Of a stretch of DNA of 64,000 nt, positions 57,115 through 64,000 are shown in pieces. Within the stretch, counting starts at the first letter, position 1. The number at the start of each line of letters is the position of its first letter. The DNA lies in the NCBI RefSeq assembly GCF_014196615.1, contig NZ_JACIDY010000007.1, positions 150,422 to 214,421 of the forward strand, given 5' to 3'. The translations under genes were made by a program, and so were the position numbers. The notes below the pieces were generated by a model. The model saw nothing but the letters and a program-made list of their open reading frames with translations, made no database searches and was not told where the DNA came from. Source of the DNA: Novosphingobium fluoreni. Its GTDB lineage: Bacteria; Pseudomonadota; Alphaproteobacteria; Sphingomonadales; Sphingomonadaceae.

Positions 57115-57999
57115 ATGCAGTTCCGCTTCCTCGAATACTTCATCGCGCTGGCGGAAGAGCGGCATTTCGCCCGAGCGGCCGCGCGCTGTCATGTCACGCA
57201 ACCCACGCTATCGGCGGGAATCGCCAATCTGGAAACGCGGTTGGGCAAACGCCTGGTCCAGCGCGACCGTCGCTTTGTCGGGCTGACGGCGGAGGGTGAG
57301 GCCATCCTCTCCCACGCGCGCCGCCTGGTGGCTGGGCATGACGAAATGCGGCTGGCGGTGGATGCGGCAGGGTCCCTGCGCGGCGAGATGCGACTGGGCT
57401 GTATTCCGGCCGCGATGCCGTATGTCGGGCGCTTCATGGGAGCGCTCGCGTCTGCGTTTCCGGACCTGCGGGTCGCGATCCGCCAATTGACGTCCGATCA
57501 CATCGTGCGCGGATTGGCCGGGTTCGAACTGGACGCCGGGCTCACCTATCTAGACGCCGAACCGGCAGGCGGGATGATCGCCACGCCGCTCTATTCCGAG
57601 CGCTATTGCCTGGCCGTCCATCCGGGCAGTCTGCTCGCCGCTGCGGACGAGGTAACTCTGGCGCAGGCCGTGCGCGAGCCATTGTGCCTCTTGCACCAGG
57701 GCATGCAGAACCGGCGCATTCTGGATGCGCATCTGGCGCGGTTGAAGGTCCAGGCAACCCCCGTTGCTACTGCGGATTCCTATATCGCGCTGCTGTCGAT
57801 CGTGGCGCGGGGTGGATTGAACAGCATCGTCACGGACAGCCACGCCGACTTCATCGCACCGGCCACCGGCGTGCGGCTGATCCCGATCAGCGACCTGCCG
57901 GAGAGTAACCGTGTTGGCCTGCTCGTCGGCGCACTAGAGCCGATGCCGCCTGTCGCACGTGCCGCGCTGACGGTAGCACACGGATTGACTATCGCATGA
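57115..57999 (+). CDS. LysR-family regulator next to the formate dehydrogenase operon
   Basis: A 294-residue LysR-type regulator: winged helix-turn-helix at residues 1-60 (FLEYFIALAEERHFARAAARCHVTQPTLSAGIANLE), then a two-lobed effector-binding domain. It is transcribed in the same direction as fdsG and ends 83 bases before it, with an inverted repeat GATAG-N7-CTATC at the end of the gene. The position strongly suggests control of formate dehydrogenase, probably with formate or a metabolite as co-inducer; this is inference. Confidence 0.92.
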   Translation: MQFRFLEYFIALAEERHFARAAARCHVTQPTLSAGIANLETRLGKRLVQRDRRFVGLTAEGEAILSHARRLVAGHDEMRLAVDAAGSLRGEMRLGCIPAAMPYVGRFMGALASAFPDLRVAIRQLTSDHIVRGLAGFELDAGLTYLDAEPAGGMIATPLYSERYCLAVHPGSLLAAADEVTLAQAVREPLCLLHQGMQNRRILDAHLARLKVQATPVATADSYIALLSIVARGGLNSIVTDSHADFIAPATGVRLIPISDLPESNRVGLLVGALEPMPPVARAALTVAHGLTIA

Positions 58000-58022
58000 T
58001 AGATACGCCCTATCGACTATCG
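57989..58022 (+). promoter_or_regulatory. Candidate LysR operator upstream of fdsG
   Basis: GATAG (57998-58002) and CTATC (58010-58014) form an inverted repeat with a 7-base gap and contain the classic T-N11-A (T58000, A58012). CTATCG occurs three times, at 57989, 58010 and 58017. It overlaps the end of the regulator gene and sits about 70 bases before the fdsG start. Confidence 0.55.
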
Positions 58023-58082
58023 CCAACTTTGATTTGAGTTTCTGGCCACGCGACCTCATGATGATCAGCAGGTGGAGGACCA

Positions 58083-58499
58083 ATGGCTGAACTGAACGAG
58101 ATTTTGCGCGCGCATGGTAGCCGGCAGGATGCCTTGCTACCGATCCTGCATGACGTACAAGCGGCGTTCGGCCACGTATCGGAAGTGACGATCCGCGAAA
58201 TCGCACTGCACTTGAACCTCAGCCGTGCCGAGGTGTCGGGCGTCGTCAGCTTCTATCACGACTATCACCGCACGCCCGATCCGCGACCGGCGATCAAATT
58301 ATGTCGTGCCGAAAGCTGCCAATCGCGCGGCAGCGAGGCCCTGGCGATCGCGGCAGAAAAGGTCGCCGGCGCGCGGGTGCGGGTGGAGACTGTCTATTGC
58401 CTGGGGCTATGTTCGGTCGGACCGAACGCGATGATCGGCCATGAGGTTCACGCCCGCCTCGATAACGGCAAAGTCGCCGCATTGATCGGGGCGCTATGA
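58083..58499 (+). CDS. fdsG: NAD-dependent formate dehydrogenase, gamma subunit
   Basis: A 138-residue NuoE-like subunit with a [2Fe-2S] cluster. Cys ligands are in LCRAESCQSRG and VYCLGLCSVGPNAMI. It is preceded by a strong GGAGG ribosome-binding site. It transfers electrons from FdsA toward the FMN in FdsB. The ATGA overlap with fdsB indicates coupled synthesis. Part of the soluble FdsGBAD enzyme oxidising formate to CO2 with NAD+. Confidence 0.95.
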   Translation: MAELNEILRAHGSRQDALLPILHDVQAAFGHVSEVTIREIALHLNLSRAEVSGVVSFYHDYHRTPDPRPAIKLCRAESCQSRGSEALAIAAEKVAGARVRVETVYCLGLCSVGPNAMIGHEVHARLDNGKVAALIGAL

Positions 58500-59971
58500 T
58501 GCAGATCAGGATTTCAGATGACGCCCTGGCGATTGCCTGCGGAGCAAATTTGCTGGCCAGGGCCTTTGCTGAGCGCGGGCATGAGGTGGTGCGCACATCC
58601 AGTTGGGGCATGCACTGGCTTGAGCCTTTGGTGGAGATCGATGGCATAGGCTATGGCCCCGTCGAAGCGGCGCATGTCGATGCGATTTTGGGCGGCACGG
58701 CCGATGCGCTGTGTATTGGCCGGATCGCCGATCATCCGTTCATCGCGAGCCAGACCCGGCTGACTTTCGCACGGGCTGGGATGACCCGTCCGACCAGCCT
58801 GGACGATTACGCGGCAACCGGTGGCTGGGCTGGATTGGAGCGCGCGCGGGCTTTGGGCGCAGAAGCCGTCGTCGCCGAGGTTACCGCATCAGGCCTGCGC
58901 GGAAGAGGCGGAGCGGGCTTCCCCGCTGGCATCAAGTGGAACACGGTGCGTGTCGCGCCGGGTTCGGAAAAGTACATTGTCTGCAACGCCGACGAGGGTG
59001 ACAGCGGCACATTCGCCGATCGCATGGTGATGGAAGGCGATCCCTTCATGCTGATCGAGGGCATGGCCATCGCCGGTCTGGCTGTCGGGGCGGGCAAGGG
59101 CTTCATCTACATCCGTTCGGAATATCCGCACGCCATCGCCAAGATGCAGGCAGCAGTGCAGCTATCTTCTGCGATCGTCGCGCCGTTCGAGGTCGAAGTG
59201 CGCGTGGGCGCCGGGGCCTATGTCTGTGGCGAGGAAACGTCGCTCCTCAACTCATTGGAGGGCAGGCGCGGTGAGGTTCGCGCCAAGCCGCCGCTGCCTG
59301 CGCATGAAGGGCTGTTCGGGTGCCCGACCGTCATCAACAACGTCCTGACGCTGGCGGCGGTACCCTTCGTATTGTCCCAAGGCGCGCAAGCCTACGCCGA
59401 CTACGGCATGGGCCGCTCGCGCGGGACGATGCCGGTGCAGATCGCCGGCAATGTGAAGCACGGCGGTTTGTACGAAACTGCATTCGGCATCACGCTGGGC
59501 GAAATTGTCGAAAAGATCGGGGGCGGCACGGCAAGTGGACGGCCGATCCGCGCGGTGCAGGTCGGCGGGCCGCTGGGGGCGTACTTCCCCCCTGCCCTGT
59601 TCGACACGCCGTTCGATTACGAAGCCTTCACGGCGGTGGACGGCCTGATCGGCCATGGCGGAATCACCGTGTTCGATGACAGCGCCGACATGGCGAAGCA
59701 GGCACGCTTTGCGTTCGAGTTCTGCGCGGCGGAGAGCTGCGGCAAGTGCACGCCGTGCCGGATCGGATCAGTGCGCGGGCGAGAAACTCTGGACAAAGTT
59801 ATCGCCGGGGAAGCCTCGGAAGCCAATCTGCAACTGGTTGCCGATCTGTGCGAGACGATGAAGTTCGGTTCGCTCTGTGCGCTGGGTGGGTTCACACCTT
59901 ATCCCGTGATGAGCGCGATCACCCATTTCCCCGAGGATTTCGGCCTGCGCATGGCCGAAGCTGCGGAATGA
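58496..59971 (+). CDS. fdsB: NAD-dependent formate dehydrogenase, beta subunit (NuoF-like)
   Basis: A 491-residue subunit that binds FMN and NAD. The glycine-rich loop GRGGAGFPAG is at about 136-145 or just before, the FMN region YVCGEETSLLNSLEG follows, and the [4Fe-4S] ligands are in ESCGKCTPC (C415 onward). The N-terminal ~110 residues are a thioredoxin-like extension normal for FdsB. The gene overlaps fdsG at its start, and its stop overlaps an ATG that begins a 30-codon ORF. Confidence 0.95.
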   Translation: MMQIRISDDALAIACGANLLARAFAERGHEVVRTSSWGMHWLEPLVEIDGIGYGPVEAAHVDAILGGTADALCIGRIADHPFIASQTRLTFARAGMTRPTSLDDYAATGGWAGLERARALGAEAVVAEVTASGLRGRGGAGFPAGIKWNTVRVAPGSEKYIVCNADEGDSGTFADRMVMEGDPFMLIEGMAIAGLAVGAGKGFIYIRSEYPHAIAKMQAAVQLSSAIVAPFEVEVRVGAGAYVCGEETSLLNSLEGRRGEVRAKPPLPAHEGLFGCPTVINNVLTLAAVPFVLSQGAQAYADYGMGRSRGTMPVQIAGNVKHGGLYETAFGITLGEIVEKIGGGTASGRPIRAVQVGGPLGAYFPPALFDTPFDYEAFTAVDGLIGHGGITVFDDSADMAKQARFAFEFCAAESCGKCTPCRIGSVRGRETLDKVIAGEASEANLQLVADLCETMKFGSLCALGGFTPYPVMSAITHFPEDFGLRMAEAAE

Positions 59972-60060
59972 TCACCGTGCGCGGCATCGGCCGTGATCTT
60001 CGCGAACACATGAACCTGCCGGGCGATCCGGCACCGCTGGAGCAGCATCATGGGCTATGA
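59968..60060 (+). CDS. Possible 30-residue coupled ORF between fdsB and fdsA
   Basis: A 30-codon frame starts with an ATG that overlaps the fdsB stop (ATGA) and ends at a TGA inside the first codons of fdsA, overlapping it by 11 bases. The peptide MITVRGIGRDLREHMNLPGD begins it. The exact coupling is unusual for a non-coding gap, but there is no recognised family and it may only serve to pass ribosomes to fdsA. Confidence 0.3.
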   Translation: MITVRGIGRDLREHMNLPGDPAPLEQHHGL

Positions 60061-62893
60061 ACCCCAGGCCGATTTCGGCACCCCGGCGTCGGACGCCATC
60101 GCCTCCGTCACCTTGAACATCGACGGTCGCGAAACGACCGTTCCGGCCGGCACTACGGTGATGCGCGCCGCAGCCGAGATGGGAACTTCGATCCCCAAGC
60201 TCTGCGCGACCGACAGCTTGAAGCAGTTCGGATCATGCCGGCTTTGTCTTGTGGAAATCGACGGACGGCGCGGCACTCCCGCTTCGTGTACCACCCCGGT
60301 AGAGCCGGGCATGGTCGTGCGCACGCAGACCCCGACGCTTCACAAGTTGCGCAAGGGAGTGATGGAGCTCTACATCTCCGATCACCCGCTGGATTGCCTG
60401 ACTTGCCCGGCCAATGGCGATTGCGAATTGCAGGACCAGGCGGGCGCAGTCGGCTTGCGTGAGGTGCGCTATGGCTATGCCGGCGAGAATCATCTGGAAA
60501 GCGCCAAGGATCAGTCCAACCCCTACTTTGATTTCGACCCAAGCAAGTGCATCGCATGCTCGCGCTGCGTTCGCGCGTGCGACGAGGTGCAAGGCACCCT
60601 GGCTCTGACGATGGACGGTCGCGGCTTCGCGTCCAAGATTTCGGCCGGCACCGCTGCCGATGATTTCCTCTCGTCGGAATGCGTCTCTTGCGGGGCCTGC
60701 GTGCAGGCTTGCCCGACATCCACTCTGCAAGAGCGCAAGGTGGCCGAGATCGGCACGCCGGATCGCAGCGTCGTCACCACATGCGCCTATTGCGGTGTCG
60801 GCTGCACCTTCCGCGCCGAGATGCGGGGCGAGCAACTGGTCCGGATGGTCCCGTGGAAGGACGGCAAGGCCAATCGCGGGCACAGCTGCGTCAAAGGACG
60901 CTTCGCCTGGGGCTATGCCAACCATCAGGAGCGCATCCTCAATCCGATGATCCGTGAGAGCATCGATCAGCCGTGGCGGGAAGTATCGTGGGAGGAGGCC
61001 TTCACCCATGCCGCCAGCGAGATCCGGCGCATCCAGGCCAAGTATGGGCGGGAGTCCGTCGGCGGTATCACCTCAAGCCGCTGCACCAACGAGGAGACCT
61101 TCCTCGTCCAGAAGCTGATCCGCGCCGGGTTCGGCAACAACAACGTCGATACGTGCGCGCGCGTCTGCCACTCGCCTACGGGCTATGGCTTGAAGACCAC
61201 GTTCGGCACCAGCGCGGGCACGCAGGACTTCGACAGCGTGATGCAGGCCGACGTCATCCTGATCATCGGCGCCAACCCGACTGACGGCCACCCGGTTTTC
61301 GCCAGCAGGATGAAGCGCCGGCTGAGGCAGGGCGCAAAGCTGATCGTGATCGATCCGCGTCGCACAGACATCGTGCGCTCGCCCCACATCGAGGCGGCCC
61401 ATCACCTGGCGCTGCGTCCCGGCACGAACGTCGCGGTATTGACTGCCATGGCGCACGTCATCGTCACCGAAGGATTGGCAGCAGAAGAATTCGTGCGTGA
61501 GCGGTGCGATTGGGACGAGTACAGCCACTGGGCAGAATTCGTCTCGCAATCGCGCAATTCGCCCGAGGCCCTAGAGCCGGTTACGATGGTCAATCCGGCG
61601 GAGCTGCGCGAAGCGGCGCGCCTCTACGCGACCGGCGGGAACGCGGCGATCTACTACGGCCTTGGCGTCACCGAACATTCGCAAGGCTCGTCCACTGTCA
61701 TGGCGATCGCCAACCTGGCGATGGCGACCGGCAACATCGGGCGCGAAGGCGTCGGCGTGAATCCGCTGCGTGGGCAGAACAACGTCCAGGGCGCTTGCGA
61801 CATGGGCAGCTTCCCCCACGAACTGTCTGGCTATCGCCACGTCTCGGACGCCTCGGCGCGCGCGCTGTTCGAAAGCGAGTGGGGCGTGGCGATCGATCCG
61901 GAGCCGGGCCTGCGCATCCCCAACATGCTCGACGCTGCGGTGGAGGGCACGTTCAAGGCGCTCTATGTGCAGGGCGAGGATATCCTTCAGTCCGACCCGA
62001 ACACTAAGCACGTGTCGGCCGGTCTGGCGGCGATGGAGTGCGTGATCGTGCACGACTTGTTCCTGAACGAAACGGCAAATTATGCGCATATCTTCCTGCC
62101 GGGCTCGACCTTTCTCGAAAAGGACGGCACGTTCACCAATGCCGAGCGGCGCATCCAGCCCGTGCGAAAGGTGATGACGCCGATGAACGGTCTCGCCGAT
62201 TGGGAGGTGACGCAAGGCCTCGCCAATGCCCTCGGCCTGGACTGGAATTACAGCCACCCCAGCCAGATCATGGACGAGATTGCCCGGCTGACCCCCAGCT
62301 TCACCGGCGTCAGCTTTGAAAGGCTAGACGCGATGGGATCGATCCAATGGCCGGCCAACGAAGCCGCGCCTGACGGTACGCCTGTCATGCACATCGAAGG
62401 CTTCGTCCGCGGCAAGGGCAAGTTCGTCGTCACGGACTATATCCCGACCGACGAGAAGACCGGGCCACGCTTCCCGCTCTTGCTCACCACCGGCCGTATC
62501 CTGAGCCAGTACAATGTCGGGGCACAGACGCGGCGCACCGATAACGTGGTGTGGCACGCGGAGGATGTGCTGGAAATACATCCGATCGATGCGGAAGACC
62601 GCGGCTTGCGCGATGGGGATTGGGCGCGGCTCGCCAGTCGCGCGGGTGAAACGACCCTCCGCATTCTGGTAACCGACCGCGTCGCGCCCGGCGTCGTCTA
62701 TACCACCTTCCACCATCCGACGACGCAGGCCAACGTGATCACCACCGACTACTCTGATTGGGCGACGAACTGCCCGGAATACAAGGTGACGGCGGTACAG
62801 GTCGCGGCATCGAATGGACCAAGTGACTGGCAGGAAAGCTATGAAGCGCTTTCCCATCGCTCGCGCCGGATCGAAGCGGAGGCGGCGGAATGA
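60050..62893 (+). CDS. fdsA: NAD-dependent formate dehydrogenase, alpha (catalytic) subunit
   Basis: A 947-residue molybdenum subunit oxidising formate. Order: an N-terminal [2Fe-2S] ferredoxin domain (SCRLCLVEIDG), a His/Cys [4Fe-4S] region (HPLDCLTCPANGDCELQ), two [4Fe-4S] modules (CIACSRCVRAC, CVSCGACVQAC), a fourth cluster at CAYCGVGC, and the bis-MGD domain. The Mo ligand is C373 in RVCHSPT, a Cys rather than selenocysteine enzyme. The molybdopterin-dinucleotide-binding C-terminal domain is complete. Cytosolic, in complex with FdsB and FdsG. Confidence 0.96.
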   Translation: MGYEPQADFGTPASDAIASVTLNIDGRETTVPAGTTVMRAAAEMGTSIPKLCATDSLKQFGSCRLCLVEIDGRRGTPASCTTPVEPGMVVRTQTPTLHKLRKGVMELYISDHPLDCLTCPANGDCELQDQAGAVGLREVRYGYAGENHLESAKDQSNPYFDFDPSKCIACSRCVRACDEVQGTLALTMDGRGFASKISAGTAADDFLSSECVSCGACVQACPTSTLQERKVAEIGTPDRSVVTTCAYCGVGCTFRAEMRGEQLVRMVPWKDGKANRGHSCVKGRFAWGYANHQERILNPMIRESIDQPWREVSWEEAFTHAASEIRRIQAKYGRESVGGITSSRCTNEETFLVQKLIRAGFGNNNVDTCARVCHSPTGYGLKTTFGTSAGTQDFDSVMQADVILIIGANPTDGHPVFASRMKRRLRQGAKLIVIDPRRTDIVRSPHIEAAHHLALRPGTNVAVLTAMAHVIVTEGLAAEEFVRERCDWDEYSHWAEFVSQSRNSPEALEPVTMVNPAELREAARLYATGGNAAIYYGLGVTEHSQGSSTVMAIANLAMATGNIGREGVGVNPLRGQNNVQGACDMGSFPHELSGYRHVSDASARALFESEWGVAIDPEPGLRIPNMLDAAVEGTFKALYVQGEDILQSDPNTKHVSAGLAAMECVIVHDLFLNETANYAHIFLPGSTFLEKDGTFTNAERRIQPVRKVMTPMNGLADWEVTQGLANALGLDWNYSHPSQIMDEIARLTPSFTGVSFERLDAMGSIQWPANEAAPDGTPVMHIEGFVRGKGKFVVTDYIPTDEKTGPRFPLLLTTGRILSQYNVGAQTRRTDNVVWHAEDVLEIHPIDAEDRGLRDGDWARLASRAGETTLRILVTDRVAPGVVYTTFHHPTTQANVITTDYSDWATNCPEYKVTAVQVAASNGPSDWQESYEALSHRSRRIEAEAAE

Positions 62894-63165
62894 CGCCACG
62901 CGAACACCTCGTCCGCATGGCCAACCAGATCGCCGCCAACTTTGCCACCATGGGCGACGTCGATGCGGCCGCCGCCACGGCCGATCACATCGCAATGTTC
63001 TGGGATCCGCGCATGAAAGCGAGCGTCTTTGCTGATCTCACGGACTTGTCGCCCATAGCCGAACAAGCGATCATGCTCCTGCGGCAAGATCCGCACCCGT
63101 CGCACCAGACGCAAGCGACAGAATTTGTCGCCGCGAATGAAGTGGGTGCGTCCGACGCCGGCTGA
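62890..63165 (+). CDS. fdsD: Formate dehydrogenase, delta subunit
   Basis: A 91-residue FdsD protein: MANQIAANFATMGDVDAAA and HIAMFWDPRMKASVF match the family. It overlaps fdsA by 4 bases. FdsD is a small accessory of FdsGBA complexes that helps activity or stability. fdsC, the FdhD-like sulfur-transferring chaperone that usually sits between fdsA and fdsD, is absent here. Confidence 0.92.
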   Translation: MTPREHLVRMANQIAANFATMGDVDAAAATADHIAMFWDPRMKASVFADLTDLSPIAEQAIMLLRQDPHPSHQTQATEFVAANEVGASDAG

Positions 63166-63308
63166 TTGATGGCAAAATCACGCGAGCGAGGTGGGCAGTG
63201 GACGTGGCATGCCCTCCCGGAGTTATCCCCGTGGCATGTTCGCCAGCCACCTCGCCGACGATCGGGGTGGTAGAGCAGTTTCCCGACGATCCGATAACGA
63301 GGACACGT

Positions 63309-63719
63309 CTAGAACCCGATCTTTACGCCGACCATAAGGCGATTGCTGGGAGCGCCCGAAATTTGCGCTGCCTCCACATGAAGATCGATAGTGGCGTTGT
63401 CACTTAATAGAGCCTCGGTTTTTGGTGGACCATCTGGCGGGCTGTTAGGCCGTTATCCCAGTCGATTGCGTTTTGGATCTGCCGCGCACACCACGATTTC
63501 ATCAGCCTTATCACCGGCGCATCGGGGGCGAATAACGCTTAGGCTTTTCTCAATCTTCAGGCTGGCCGCTGCATCGAACTCAGCGGCCACGTGCGGAAGC
63601 TCGAGAGCAGGCGGCACTTCGGGCAGGGGCATCTCAACTCTGCCTATAGCGAAGCAGATGAATAATAGCGCGATAATGGCAAAAATGGGGCGACTGCCTG
63701 TGTTCCTAATCCGATGGAA
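63309..63719 (-). pseudogene. Decayed sphingomonad-type small secreted protein gene
   Basis: A minus-strand frame encodes a hydrophobic segment (IFAIIALLFICFAIG), a Pro/Glu-rich stretch (MPLPEVPPALELP), CAGDKADEIVVCAADPKRN, then a TAA at 63453-63455, and then in the same frame TEALLSDNATIDLHVEAAQI...GAPSNRLMVGVKIGF before TAG at 63309. The last part matches the C-terminal style of small sphingomonad proteins that carry the DEIVVC motif. The frame lacks ATG, GTG or TTG before the hydrophobic segment (TGA lies upstream at 63720). So both an internal stop and a missing start point to a pseudogene, unless a sequencing error or a rare ATT start applies. Confidence 0.55.
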
Positions 63720-64000
63720 TCAGAACGGCGGCTTCCTGCCGCTATCGCCTGCGACGCGCGATAAAACGAAATTGTGTCGACTGGTCGCGAATGACAGCCA
63801 TGGAGCTTTGCATAAAGCGTTTTCTCGCGCCCTCCCTTCCATCGTGTAATTCAGTCGACCATTAGCTGCCGATAACAGTTCTGTTTTGGATAGAGCAGGC
63901 AGCGTGCGCGTCTCGTTGGTTTAGGTACGAAAGGAGGCGCGCTTCGCCCAAAAGTGATGCCCTGGATGATCTGAGCGAAGGGCAGGCTTTGGGTGCATGG
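63720..64000. other. Window end, no supported gene
   Basis: No ORF with family similarity is seen on either strand in the last 280 bases. GC content is somewhat lower than in the genes, and codon-like structure is absent. A gene entering from beyond 64000 could overlap here. Confidence 0.4.

Noticed and set aside
63391..63849. A 152-codon plus-strand ORF near the window end
   Set aside because: It is antisense to the decayed DEIVVC gene, Ser/Arg-rich, and has no motif.

Overview
The window looks like a chromosomal segment of a high-GC alphaproteobacterium of the order Sphingomonadales (Sphingomonas/Novosphingobium/Sphingobium type). The pointers are overall GC-rich codon usage, HdaA, a DUF2794 gene, an alphaproteobacterial NAD-dependent formate dehydrogenase operon, a PEP-CTERM protein, and a decayed gene carrying the '..DEIVVCA.DP' signature that I associate with small sphingomonad secreted proteins. 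No phage, transposase, rRNA operon or CRISPR array is visible. The genus is an inference from gene content; no 16S or marker search was possible.

Layout. 1-3100: tail of an MFS exporter, cysK and a dienelactone-hydrolase-family gene in one overlapping unit, then hisI on the other strand. 3180-3405: a gene-free stretch ending in a strong intrinsic terminator (candidate small RNA). 3415-4995: comF and a divergent methyltransferase. 5017-11166: glyQ, glyS and ppdK, all on the minus strand, with a perfect 29-bp inverted repeat between glyQ and glyS. 11266-14553: two tandem TraB/GumN proteins, rplY and pth. 14637-14955: a small PEP-CTERM protein behind a near-consensus sigma-54 promoter. 15093-19405: ychF, a DUF1206 membrane protein, a probable metal-related pair (small Cys/His secreted protein plus a His/Met-rich outer-membrane barrel), and a lipoprotein. 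19402-21207: mutL. 21393-27109: the rod-shape operon mreB-mreC-mreD-mrdA-rodA. 27221-28675: tRNA-Lys, an exonuclease and an OsmC-family protein.

28975-34176 is the most distinctive block: a fused sucrose-phosphate-synthase/phosphatase-like enzyme followed by three glycosyltransferases, all joined by 4-base ATGA overlaps. This suggests one pathway that makes a sucrose-like disaccharide and then glycosylates it or a related acceptor. 34546-43359: S9 peptidase, purC, M16 peptidase, gph, glmU and a TIGR00266/AIM24-family protein. 43507-45330: glmS, which with glmU supplies UDP-GlcNAc. 45369-53353: purQ-purS, an SDR dehydrogenase, DUF2794, serine acetyltransferase, hdaA with a DUF2066-like protein, purM, an AI-2E-type permease and purN. 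Five purine-synthesis genes (purC, S, Q, M, N) are therefore scattered over 17 kb.

53350-56575: an unknown protein, a flavodoxin-fold protein and recJ. 56667-56854: two tandem tRNA-Glu genes (UUC and CUC). 57115-63165: a LysR regulator, an inverted-repeat operator, and fdsG-fdsB-(30-codon ORF)-fdsA-fdsD, the soluble molybdenum NAD+-formate dehydrogenase; no fdsC lies in the operon. 63309-63719: a decayed sphingomonad-type secreted-protein gene. The last ~280 bases hold nothing I can name.
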